Counted from the first letter of the stretch, positions 1 through 5,643 are shown. The stretch: 5,763 nucleotides of DNA from DASZZV01 sp035544835 (GCA_035544835.1 DASZZV010000391.1:1-5763), one strand, 5' to 3'. A program made the numbers and translations. The notes: generated by a model not told the origin, from the sequence alone.

Positions 1-270
1 CGACCCTTCGGCGCCTCGCACAATCGTAAGAGAGCTCCAAGACTCCACACCGCAAGGCCCCCTCCCAGATCCCTCGCTCGACGCTCGGGATGACACCCTG
101 GTTTCTTTCACTCAGACGCCGCGCTCCGCGGTCAATCGCTCTGGATGACAAGCTCGGTAAGGCCGCGTAAATACTGGAAGTTTCTTAGAAGCCGGGGAAC
201 GACGCAGGCGTCGAGCCTTGCTCAGGATGGACAACCACCCCGACCTCCGCCGGACTTGTCTGGGCTGCAT
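1..270. other. Intergenic stretch without a supportable gene
   Basis: No reading frame here looks like a protein. One short frame is open from base 2 to about base 147, but it runs through two degenerate copies of an intergenic repeat, so I read it as non-coding. A third-frame fragment (ending at TAA, 27-29) could be the last eight codons of a plus-strand gene lying to the left; this cannot be decided from the window. The region contains the repeat remnants described separately and two small GC-rich hairpins (119-131 and 200-213). Neither hairpin has a following T-run, so I do not call a terminator for the minus-strand gene that ends at 271. Confidence 0.5.
67..233. repeat. Cluster of three degenerate intergenic repeat remnants
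   Basis: Three stretches resemble the right arm of the palindromic element at 2991-3149. Bases 67-95 match its AGATCC-TTCGCT...GGATGACA core with a few changes. Bases 136-150 match 3126-3140 at 14 of 15 positions. Bases 219-233 match again, with a one-base insertion near the end. Their spacing (about 55 and 83 bases) is irregular, so this is not a tandem array. I infer decayed copies of a dispersed intergenic repeat family. No coding capacity or terminal duplication can be seen. Confidence 0.5.
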
Positions 271-954
271 TCAGGATTCTCGCCGCCACTGCACCGCCTC
301 ATCCGCCACGTTAGTAATCACCCCGTAACACCCCAGACCTCGGAGCAGCTCCCACCGCTCCGGCCGATCTGTTGTCCAGGGCACGACCCGGATTCCGGCG
401 TTCCGGCACTCGTCAACCAGCGGACCATCGACCAGCCGGTGCTCGGGAAAGAACCAGGAGGCGCCCAGGGACTCGAGATACGACGACGTCTCCGTCAGGC
501 GACCGCTGAGAATCGCACCGAGCTCGAAAGGCGCCCCGAGCTCGCGCAGCGTGCGAATCAGCAGATGATCGAATGACGAGACTACGCAGCGCGGCCAACC
601 CGAAAGTGCTTCGAGCAGTTTGGCCTCGTCACCCCGCCGCTTCACCTCCAGGATCAGGAGACCGCGATCCGCAAGCGGACGAATCTCGGAGAGAAGCGTT
701 ATCTCTCCCTCGATTCCACCGAGCTCGGCGCGAGAAAGAGTCTCTACGGCGCGCCCCTCCCGTTCGTCATCGTGGAAGAGCACCAGAGAGCCGTCGGCGA
801 GATAGCGCAGATCCGTTTCGCAGCCGTCCGCTCCCGCCTCGAGAGCCGCCTCAATTGACGAAGCGGTATTCTCACGGATGTGATGCGGAAGACCGCGGTG
901 ACCAAAGATGTGAAACTCCGCTGAGCTCAAAGCGCTATTGCCCTCTGCTTTCAT
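271..954 (-). CDS. Glycerophosphodiester phosphodiesterase family protein
   Basis: GDPD enzymes (TIM-barrel fold, Ca2+ or Mg2+ dependent) hydrolyse glycerophosphodiesters to glycerol-3-phosphate and an alcohol. Counting from the ATG at 954 (227 residues), the family signature is complete: H19-R20-G21, E28-N29-T30, E46-x-D48, H61-D62, the E103-V-K105 strand, the S126-S-F-D-H130 segment and a late W193-T194 followed by a GVITN turn. H19 and H61 correspond to the catalytic histidines. The length is typical of short cytosolic bacterial GDPDs. I see no signal peptide, so it probably acts in the cytoplasm on phospholipid-derived diesters. The frame stays open upstream to a TTG at 1029, but those 25 residues look unlike GDPD and would crowd the divergent gene, so I prefer 954. 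The ATG lacks a strong ribosome binding site, and an internal TTG about eight codons later is another option. The substrate cannot be told from sequence. Confidence 0.87.
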   Translation of the reverse strand: MKAEGNSALSSAEFHIFGHRGLPHHIRENTASSIEAALEAGADGCETDLRYLADGSLVLFHDDEREGRAVETLSRAELGGIEGEITLLSEIRPLADRGLLILEVKRRGDEAKLLEALSGWPRCVVSSFDHLLIRTLRELGAPFELGAILSGRLTETSSYLESLGASWFFPEHRLVDGPLVDECRNAGIRVVPWTTDRPERWELLRGLGCYGVITNVADEAVQWRRES

Positions 955-1067
955 TGACTTAACACGTCGCCCGATGTTAGGTTGCCACAAACCGCAAACG
1001 AGCGGCAGTGGGCGTGTGAGACGGACCAACCGGTTCCGGCCAGGGTTCGAGACTGGGAGCGAAATCG

Positions 1068-2969
1068 ATGCCGAAAAAGATCCTTCTAGCTGATGACAGC
1101 ATCACCATTCAGAAGGTCGTCGAGCTGACGTTTTCTGATGGTGACTACGAGGTCACGGCGGTCAACAATGGCCTCAAAGCCATTGCGAAGCTTGCCGAGA
1201 TCCATCCTGACATCGTTCTGTCCGACATCATCATGCCCGAGAAAAACGGCTATGAGGTCTGCGAGTACGTAAAATCCCATCCTGAATTCCGTCATATTCC
1301 CGTCATTCTCCTGACCGGAACGTTCGAGCCATTTGATCCCGATCGCGCCGAGAAGGCTGGATGCGATGCCGTAGTTACCAAGCCGTTCGAATCTCAGAAC
1401 CTCATTCACAAAGTCGAAGATCTCATCCAGAGCAGCCGGCAGGCCGCGAGCGCTGCAATGCACCAGGCGGCGACGATTCGCCAGGAAGCGATTCAGGCCC
1501 CCGCGGAAGTCCTTCCGTTTGACGAGCCCGAGGCAGCGCCGACATCCGAGCCGGTCGCTGCGTCGTTCAGCACGGACTCTGTCGCCGCTTTCAGCGGTCC
1601 GGCCGGTCCAGGGTGGAGCGAGCCTGCCCCAACCGAGCCTTCATGGGCGCCATCATCTCCCTTCGGCACCGAAGCGACCAGCTCCTTCAGCGGAGACGAG
1701 TCAGCGGCTCCTTTCGGTTCCGATGAGCCGGCGCCATATGCCCCGGAGCTTCCATCGCTGGCCAGCGATCCCTTCGGGGCAGTTCAGACAGACAGCGAGG
1801 GTGTCGAGCATGACGCATCGATTTTCGAGCCCGCCCAGAACCAACAGGCTTCGACACCGATGCCCCAGTTCGAGCAGGCCGAGCCTCCCGCTGGAGAAAC
1901 GCGCGCCTTCCCCATGATGAGTTTCGAGGAAATGCGCCGCATGAGCGAGATCTCCGCCCCCCCCGGTGGATCGGACTCTTCGGACTCACCATTCACGGCC
2001 GAGAGCACCCCGGCGGACGCAGGGTCACCGTTCGGCGCATCCACCCCAGCAGCCCCGGCGGAGTCACTCTTCAGTGTTCCTGAGGAGGATTCCGGCGCAA
2101 CGCGCGCTTTTCCTTCGATGTCGTTCGAGCAATTGCAGCAGATGGCCGCATCGCCTGCTCCTTCCTCATCGAGCATGGACGACCGCGCCTCAACCTTCGA
2201 GACTTCGCGCTTCGATGCGGTTTCGATTACCACCCCGGCCGAGGAGACGCCCGGCGATCAGGCAGAAGAACGACCGACGAGCGACCAGACATCGTTCGCT
2301 CCCCCCCCCTTCGACGAACCAGCGCCGCAGACGAGCACAGCCGATGCCGGGATGGCTGATGAGTATTCGGGCGCAACGCGCGCCTTCCCGATGATGAGCT
2401 TCGAAGATCTCAATCGCGCCGCAACAACCTCGGAGCCGGCTCCTCCCGAAGTCGAGGAAGCAGCGGAGCAGTTCCCGGCCGATTCTCAGGACCAGGAAGC
2501 CCCGGTCGATGCGACTAGTTCGCATGAGTGGTCTCCGACTGCGCCACCATCGCTGTCCAGTCCTCTGCCCTCCAGCTCCGAATCAATCTGGTCCGATGAG
2601 CCGGCCTCGGCTCCTACGCATTTCCCGACCGGCGAGATCCCCTTCCCCGAGCCAGAGCCAGAGATTCCGGCAGCTGCCGACAGTGAAGAGCATTCACCTT
2701 TCTCGGAAGCCCCTCCGGTGATAGCGATGCCGGCACCGGCCGAGACCGAAAGCGAGCCTGTCCCCTCGTTCGCTCCCCCGCCTGCGCAAGCTGGAACAGC
2801 GGTCCCGGCGCCTGACGACAGCCTGACCGACCAGCAGATCGATCGAATCGCCCGCCGCGTCATCGAGATGATGTCCGAGCAGATGGTTCGGAACATCGCC
2901 TGGGAGATCGTTCCCGATCTCGCAGAGATGATCGTGAAGGAACGGATTCGCCAGCTCGAAAACGAATAG
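1068..2969 (+). CDS. Receiver-domain protein with long disordered linker and helical C-terminal tail
   Basis: Residues 1-122 form a complete CheY-like receiver domain: acidic pair D9-D10, phosphoacceptor D53 in the LSDIIMP strand, T83 in ILLTG and K105-P-F107. It should therefore accept phosphate from a histidine kinase or phosphodonor. Residues about 123-586 are a low-complexity linker rich in Pro, Ala, Ser and Glu. It has no lysine and carries three copies of TRAFPxMSFE (from residues 278, 345 and 437) plus recurrent PFG and DEPA words. Residues about 587-633 are predicted helical (IARRVIEMMSEQ then AWEIVPDLAEMIVKERI) and look like a small oligomerisation or docking tail. There is no DNA-binding or enzymatic output domain. 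The ATG has a GGGAG ribosome binding site at 1055-1059, eight bases upstream. No kinase gene is adjacent. The receiver call is certain; a scaffold or cell-polarity role, by analogy with RomR or PopZ architecture, is inference. Confidence 0.9.
   Translation: MPKKILLADDSITIQKVVELTFSDGDYEVTAVNNGLKAIAKLAEIHPDIVLSDIIMPEKNGYEVCEYVKSHPEFRHIPVILLTGTFEPFDPDRAEKAGCDAVVTKPFESQNLIHKVEDLIQSSRQAASAAMHQAATIRQEAIQAPAEVLPFDEPEAAPTSEPVAASFSTDSVAAFSGPAGPGWSEPAPTEPSWAPSSPFGTEATSSFSGDESAAPFGSDEPAPYAPELPSLASDPFGAVQTDSEGVEHDASIFEPAQNQQASTPMPQFEQAEPPAGETRAFPMMSFEEMRRMSEISAPPGGSDSSDSPFTAESTPADAGSPFGASTPAAPAESLFSVPEEDSGATRAFPSMSFEQLQQMAASPAPSSSSMDDRASTFETSRFDAVSITTPAEETPGDQAEERPTSDQTSFAPPPFDEPAPQTSTADAGMADEYSGATRAFPMMSFEDLNRAATTSEPAPPEVEEAAEQFPADSQDQEAPVDATSSHEWSPTAPPSLSSPLPSSSESIWSDEPASAPTHFPTGEIPFPEPEPEIPAAADSEEHSPFSEAPPVIAMPAPAETESEPVPSFAPPPAQAGTAVPAPDDSLTDQQIDRIARRVIEMMSEQMVRNIAWEIVPDLAEMIVKERIRQLENE
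1899..2411 (+). repeat. Three-copy protein-level repeat TRAFPxMSFE inside the receiver protein
   Basis: The copies start at bases 1899, 2100 and 2376 (residues 278, 345 and 437). Each reads TRAFP-M/S-MSFE followed by a short amphipathic stretch (EMRRM, QLQQM, DLNRA); copies 2 and 3 are also preceded by SGA. At DNA level the copies differ mainly at third codon positions, for example TTCCCC, TTTCCT and TTCCCG for Phe-Pro. That suggests selection on the peptide rather than recent duplication. The surrounding linker is not conserved between copies. Confidence 0.85.
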
Positions 2970-2990
2970 CGCTCGGTTCTGGCCCACGGT

Positions 2991-3149
2991 AAAACGGACT
3001 GTCATCCTGAGGGAGCACGCGAGAAACTAAGGGCCAGGAAAAAGTGAGTGCGACCGAAGGATCTTTGGTGACACGCGGCAGGTCGTGAATGTACACCGCG
3101 GTGATGTCACCAAAGATCCTTCGCTTCGCTCAGGATGACAGGCCGTTTT
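2991..3149. repeat. Large nested palindromic intergenic element
   Basis: Outer arms 2991-3011 and 3129-3149 are inverted repeats of 21 bases with one mismatch (2998 against 3142). Inner arms 3055-3073 and 3105-3123 are a perfect 19-base inverted repeat. Within the loop, CGCGG (3074-3078) can pair with CCGCG (3096-3100). The left side holds 43 bases between outer and inner arms (3012-3054), the right side only five (3124-3128), so the structure is asymmetric. The arms carry the TCATCCTGAG / CTCAGGATGA motif also found, decayed, at 67-233. It encodes nothing and lies between two convergent genes. It resembles REP/BIME- or MITE-type dispersed elements; the exact family is unknown to me. Confidence 0.85.
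2991..3149. terminator. Possible bidirectional terminator formed by the palindrome
   Basis: The stop codons of the convergent genes (2969 on plus, 3162 on minus) flank the palindrome closely. The outer stem ends in CCGTTTT on the plus strand (3143-3149) and, by symmetry, in CCGTTTT on the minus strand (2997-2991), so each transcript would carry a stem followed by four U residues. The very long loop and short U-run make it weaker than a classical intrinsic terminator. No other terminator is visible in the gap. Confidence 0.4.
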
Positions 3150-3161
3150 GTCGTGCAAACC

Positions 3162-3710
3162 CTACTTGCCCGTGATCCACGGCACGTCGGGAACCCCGCT
3201 CTGGTGATTGGCGAGACGCGCCGCCACAAACAGGTAATCGGACAATCGATTCAGGTAGCGGATGGCGCGTTGGATTGCATCACCCGACGTCTCCAGCCGC
3301 ACGGCAATCCGCTCGGCCCGCCTGCAGATGGTCCGGGCAACGTGCAGATGAGCAGCTCCCGCTGCACCTCCCGGAAGAATGAAATTCCGCAAAGGCTCCA
3401 GTTCCCGCTCCATCGAATCGATTGACGACTCCAGGAAGGTGATACGCCCTTCGCGGACGCCCGGAAACTCTTCAGAGGAGCCCGAAGAGGCGAAGAGCGC
3501 CCCCAGATCGAACAGATCGAGTTGCACTTCGTAAAGAACTGCGTCGAGTAGCGGGCCGAGTCCCGAAGCGCGCCCCACACCGATGGTCGAGCTCAGCTCG
3601 TCGAGTGTTCCGTAAACCTCGATGCGCGGGTCGTCCTTCCGCACACGCTGCCCGCCAAGGAGTGACGTCTCCCCGAGATCACCTGTTTTCGTATAAATCT
3701 TCATCGACAT
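3162..3710 (-). CDS. pduO: Cob(I)alamin / cob(I)yrinic acid a,c-diamide adenosyltransferase, PduO type
   Basis: This enzyme family transfers the adenosyl group of ATP to Co(I) corrinoid to make adenosylcobalamin, in the cytoplasm, as a trimer of four- or five-helix bundles. The 182-residue length fits. The N-terminal ATP-binding signature is clear: Y6-T-K-T-G10-D11-x-G13-x-T15, then G19-G20-x-R22-V-x-K25, R29 and the Y33-G-T-x-D37-E-L segment. The C-terminal signature is C129-RRAER134 followed by YLNRLSDYLF (152-161). Start 3710 is the first ATG; a second at 3704 is equally possible. Neither has an obvious ribosome binding site, and a TACATT box just upstream raises the chance of a short-leader or leaderless transcript from 3704. 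No cobalamin genes or B12-dependent enzymes are adjacent, so the downstream user (for example methylmalonyl-CoA mutase) is unknown. No cobalamin riboswitch fits in the 105-base upstream gap. Confidence 0.93.
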   Translation of the reverse strand: MSMKIYTKTGDLGETSLLGGQRVRKDDPRIEVYGTLDELSSTIGVGRASGLGPLLDAVLYEVQLDLFDLGALFASSGSSEEFPGVREGRITFLESSIDSMERELEPLRNFILPGGAAGAAHLHVARTICRRAERIAVRLETSGDAIQRAIRYLNRLSDYLFVAARLANHQSGVPDVPWITGK

Positions 3711-3761
3711 GTAATGTAGCTCACAGAGGGTTGCAAAGGCCGGGGATACTTTAGTAGTGTC

Positions 3762-3792
3762 TTGAGTCCGTTAGTCCGGGCAGCTCGATAAT
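3762..3792 (+). promoter_or_regulatory. Candidate promoter of the small exported-protein gene
   Basis: TTGAGT (3762-3767) and GATAAT (3787-3792) resemble sigma-70-type -35 and -10 boxes. The 19-base spacer is slightly long. Transcription would begin near 3799, leaving a leader of about 17 bases that contains an AGGGAG ribosome binding site at 3805-3810. The position is sensible, but the call rests on motif likeness only. Confidence 0.4.
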
Positions 3793-3815
3793 ATTAATCG
3801 GTTCAGGGAGATCTC

Positions 3816-4400
3816 ATGCGAAGAGTGAAATGGATTCTTGCAGTTGTGCTGTGCCTGTTCATCGTTCCCGGCGTCCTTCTTGCGCGCGGCTCGAAGAGCT
3901 CGAAGAGTGAACGCCTCGTCGATTCCGATGACTACCGCGACAAAGACTTCGTCAAGTCGGGCGTCATCTCTGACTACAGCGACATGACCAAGGGTGATGG
4001 TGTGGAGTGGATGTGGGTCGATTCGAGCGTGCGTCTGTCGGATTACAAGATCGTTCTGGATGGCAACATCAAGAACGTTTCGGAGGTCAACAGCCGCAGT
4101 CTCACCAAAGATCTCACTTCGGATTTCGAGCGCTCTTACAGTGATCGCACCAGCGGCAAGGGAACCCTGAAGGCCCAGACTGCGATCTACTGGGCGGAGA
4201 AGGCCAACGAAGGAAAGAGCTGGATCCCCTATGCAGGCGGCCATCTGGCGCAGGCAGGTGTTGGAGTTGAGATTGCCTTCGTCGACGGCAAGGGACGCAC
4301 GGTCGCCAAGCTTCGTCATTCCGCCCGGGAAGGCAGCAGCCTTGACGATGCCTCGCAGGAAGCGGTCGACGATGTACTGAAGTTCATCGACACCCACTAA
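3816..4400 (+). CDS. Exported protein of unknown function, DUF3313/DUF4410-like
   Basis: The protein has 194 residues. Residues 1-23 form a classical Sec signal peptide: RR-K, a hydrophobic run to about residue 22, and probable cleavage after A23. C13 lies inside the hydrophobic core without a lipobox, so I do not call a lipoprotein. The mature part starts with a charged KSSKSER stretch. It then shows SGVISDYSDM (48-57), a WMWVDSSV strand and a SDYKIV strand, and ends with GVGVEIAFVDGKGRTVAKLRHS followed by a final helix. That layout recalls small envelope proteins of the DUF3313/DUF4410 type, but the similarity is from memory of the pattern and is tentative. The ATG at 3816 is fixed by GGGAG at 3806-3810, five bases upstream. 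It forms a single-gene unit, with its own candidate promoter and a strong terminator. Periplasmic location is likely; function is unknown. Confidence 0.85.
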   Translation: MRRVKWILAVVLCLFIVPGVLLARGSKSSKSERLVDSDDYRDKDFVKSGVISDYSDMTKGDGVEWMWVDSSVRLSDYKIVLDGNIKNVSEVNSRSLTKDLTSDFERSYSDRTSGKGTLKAQTAIYWAEKANEGKSWIPYAGGHLAQAGVGVEIAFVDGKGRTVAKLRHSAREGSSLDDASQEAVDDVLKFIDTH

Positions 4401-4422
4401 ACGTCGCTAGCGATCACTCGAG

Positions 4423-4451
4423 AAAAGGCGGCTTCGCAGCCGCCTTTTTTT
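4423..4451. terminator. Strong intrinsic terminator shared by convergent genes
   Basis: GGCGGCT (4427-4433) pairs with AGCCGCC (4438-4444) around a four-base loop TCGC. AAAA (4423-4426) precedes the stem and seven T residues (4445-4451) follow it on the plus strand. On the minus strand the same stem is followed by four T residues, and it starts three bases after the stop codon of the minus-strand gene. It therefore can end both the exported-protein transcript and the nuclease/phospholipase-like transcript. Confidence 0.92.
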
Positions 4452-4453
4452 GC

Positions 4454-5329
4454 TCATTTTTTCCGCTCGCTGTTCTTCCAGGCCGACCACCAGAGATCAC
4501 GGAGGAGTGATGCTCCGGCGGCAAGGCGTCTGGCGGTAAACTCACGACTCTCCGGCGTTCCCTGTTGAGAATCGAAGCCGCCGTCGCGGTCGATCGTGTA
4601 GAGCGCCTCGACCAGGGCGTTGGACTGACGCACCGACTCCAGGCCCGCTGCGAAGTAGTCGGTCCGCAATCGCAATGCGCTGAGAAGTGGCTCCACGTCG
4701 AGCGGCGTCATGGTGCGGGTCACGAAATCGCGCTCGAACCGTTCGTGCGTTTCGCAGTCGGTTCGATAGTGATTGGGGTTCGCAGAGGTCCAGCCGTTGT
4801 ATTCGATCGAGGCGTGATGCGGGTTCGACGAGTCGCCGACGAAGTGCCCGAGGACGCCGGCATAGACAATGATGTTGCGCTCGATCTGACGCCTGGTGAT
4901 CGGCTCGTCGGTGCGGCGCCAGAGTCGCCATTGCGACGTGAGCAGATCGCTCAGCTCGGCGATTCGCCAGGGGAGAAAGCCAGAGGTGGAGTTGGAAACG
5001 GCGAATCGGCGCAGCGTTCCCGAAGTCTCCAGCAGATGCAGGTACTCATACCGGTCGATGGGAAGCTTCAAATCCGAGACGTACTCGTAGTAGAGGAAGT
5101 GATCAGGCGGATTGACGGAGTCGAGTGACGGGCCGGCTCCCCGCCAACGATCAGGATCGAAGGCCAGGTAGACGAGCTCAGGGTAGGCGGCGTGGAAGAA
5201 GGGAGGCATCTCATTCGGGACGCCGAATGTCGCCGCCTCGTTGACGATGGTATGCCCCTTCTCGGCCCAACCGAAGAGTGGCGTCGTGACGACGACGAGA
5301 AGAAGAGCGGTCAGGAGCTTGCGGTTCAT
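4454..5329 (-). CDS. Exported S1/P1 nuclease / zinc-dependent phospholipase C superfamily hydrolase
   Basis: The protein has 291 residues. Residues 1-20 form a Sec signal peptide; cleavage after G20 exposes W21, as expected because this superfamily uses the N-terminal Trp as a ligand of a trinuclear zinc centre. The other ligands can be lined up by spacing: H26 (W+5, as in P1 nuclease), an Asp at 58 or 60, H77 in PPDHFLYYE, H162-xxx-D166 in GHFVGD, H172 (D+6), and H195-xxx-E199. The final Glu is as in Bacillus cereus phospholipase C, whereas P1 nuclease has Asp, so the substrate may be phosphodiesters of nucleic acid or of phospholipid. It probably acts in the periplasm or outside the cell, in phosphate scavenging. 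The ATG at 5329 lacks a good ribosome binding site, but the signal peptide begins here, which supports the start. Superfamily call is firm; substrate is open. Confidence 0.85.
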   Translation of the reverse strand: MNRKLLTALLLVVVTTPLFGWAEKGHTIVNEAATFGVPNEMPPFFHAAYPELVYLAFDPDRWRGAGPSLDSVNPPDHFLYYEYVSDLKLPIDRYEYLHLLETSGTLRRFAVSNSTSGFLPWRIAELSDLLTSQWRLWRRTDEPITRRQIERNIIVYAGVLGHFVGDSSNPHHASIEYNGWTSANPNHYRTDCETHERFERDFVTRTMTPLDVEPLLSALRLRTDYFAAGLESVRQSNALVEALYTIDRDGGFDSQQGTPESREFTARRLAAGASLLRDLWWSAWKNSERKK

Positions 5330-5389
5330 GGCCGCCGGGAGTCTAGCAGCCGGACCGCCCCTCTGGAATCATCACTTCAGGGAAACCGT

Positions 5390-5418
5390 TTGACCGGGAG
5401 TGGAAAACGGCCTAGAAT
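5390..5418 (+). promoter_or_regulatory. Sigma-70-type promoter of the tRNA-Pro gene
   Basis: TTGACC (5390-5395) and TAGAAT (5413-5418) are each one mismatch from consensus and are separated by exactly 17 bases. Transcription would start near 5425, giving a 5' leader of about 45 bases before the mature tRNA at 5470. The strength fits a stable-RNA gene. Confidence 0.75.
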
Positions 5419-5469
5419 CCGCGTCTTCGCTCGGTGAGGCCCGTACCTCCCGCGATCCACACACCTTTT

Positions 5470-5546
5470 CGGGGCATAGCTCAGCCTGGTAGAGCGCACG
5501 GTTCGGGACCGTGAGGTCGGAGGTTCAAGTCCTCTTGCCCCGACCA
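5470..5546 (+). tRNA. tRNA-Pro (anticodon CGG)
   Basis: A full 77-base cloverleaf with encoded CCA. The acceptor stem CGGGGCA / TGCCCCG pairs perfectly. The D-stem is GCTC / GAGC with an AGCCTGGTA loop. The anticodon stem CACGG / CCGTG encloses TTCGGGA, so the anticodon is CGG (reads CCG codons), with G at position 37 as is usual for tRNA-Pro. The variable loop is AGGTC, and the T-arm is GGAGG-TTCAAGT-CCTCT, its first pair being G-T as in E. coli tRNA-Pro. The discriminator base is A. It is preceded by its own promoter and followed by an integrase start, so its 3' end is probably the attachment site of an integrated element. Confidence 0.97.
5521..5546 (+). other. Presumed attachment-site core in the tRNA-Pro 3' half
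   Basis: Integrases next to a tRNA gene usually recombine in the T-arm and acceptor 3' strand, and the incoming element restores the tRNA. Here the tRNA is intact and the integrase follows it, so the core should lie in or near this stretch. The second copy, needed as proof, would be at the far end of the element outside the window. This is inference from layout only. Confidence 0.35.
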
Positions 5547-5570
5547 CCTTAAACTCAGTGTTTAGAGTGG
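5544..5570 (+). terminator. Hairpin directly at the tRNA 3' end, possible weak terminator
   Basis: CCACCTTAAAC (5544-5554) pairs with GTTTAGAGTGG (5560-5570) around a five-base loop, with one C-A mismatch and one G-T pair. The sequence after it (TTTAGATTCT) is T-rich but interrupted. The 5' strand uses the encoded CCA of the tRNA. It may stop or process the tRNA transcript, or it may be part of an attachment region. The role is uncertain. Confidence 0.35.
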
Positions 5571-5633
5571 TTTAGATTCTAGCGGAAGACCACTGTACTT
5601 GTTACGTACCCTTCGTCCGACAATTAGACAATC

Positions 5634-5638
5634 GGAGG
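5634..5638 (+). promoter_or_regulatory. Ribosome binding site of the integrase gene
   Basis: GGAGG lies five bases upstream of the ATG at 5644. It is one of the strongest ribosome binding sites in the window and is the main reason to believe the truncated frame that follows. A promoter for this gene is not clear: TTGTTA at 5599-5604 could be a -35 box, but no convincing -10 box follows. Confidence 0.7.
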
Positions 5639-5643
5639 CGAGT

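Noticed and set aside
2..147. Open frame at the left edge as the end of an upstream gene
   Set aside because: It reads through two copies of the intergenic repeat and has a Pro/Arg/Ser-rich translation without any recognisable pattern.
954..982. TTGACT (954-959) as a -35 box for the receiver-protein gene
   Set aside because: The hexamer is good, but at a 17-base spacing the -10 position reads TTAGGT, which is a poor match. No convincing promoter can be called in this gap.
955..1029. N-terminal extension of the GDPD gene to a TTG at 1029
   Set aside because: The extra 25 residues do not resemble the family, no ribosome binding site precedes the TTG, and it would leave only 38 bases to the divergent start codon. 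The ATG at 954 fits the family length.
1028..1035. Palindrome AACCGGTT between the divergent GDPD and receiver genes, as an operator
   Set aside because: Only eight bases, with overlapping CCGGTTCCGG that makes it likely chance in GC-rich DNA. No second copy or regulator gene supports it.
2991..3149. Palindrome as a CRISPR repeat or as an insertion-sequence remnant
   Set aside because: There are no regularly spaced repeats with unique spacers, and no transposase fragment or target-site duplication is visible around it.
3711..3815. Cobalamin riboswitch upstream of the adenosyltransferase
   Set aside because: The gap is only 105 bases, is shared with a divergent gene, and shows no B12-box-like sequence.
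3771..4397. Long minus-strand open frame (208 codons) opposite the small exported protein
   Set aside because: It lies almost wholly antisense to a gene that has a signal peptide, ribosome binding site and terminator. Its translation has no recognisable motif and its start lies beside the other gene's stop. I read it as a shadow frame.
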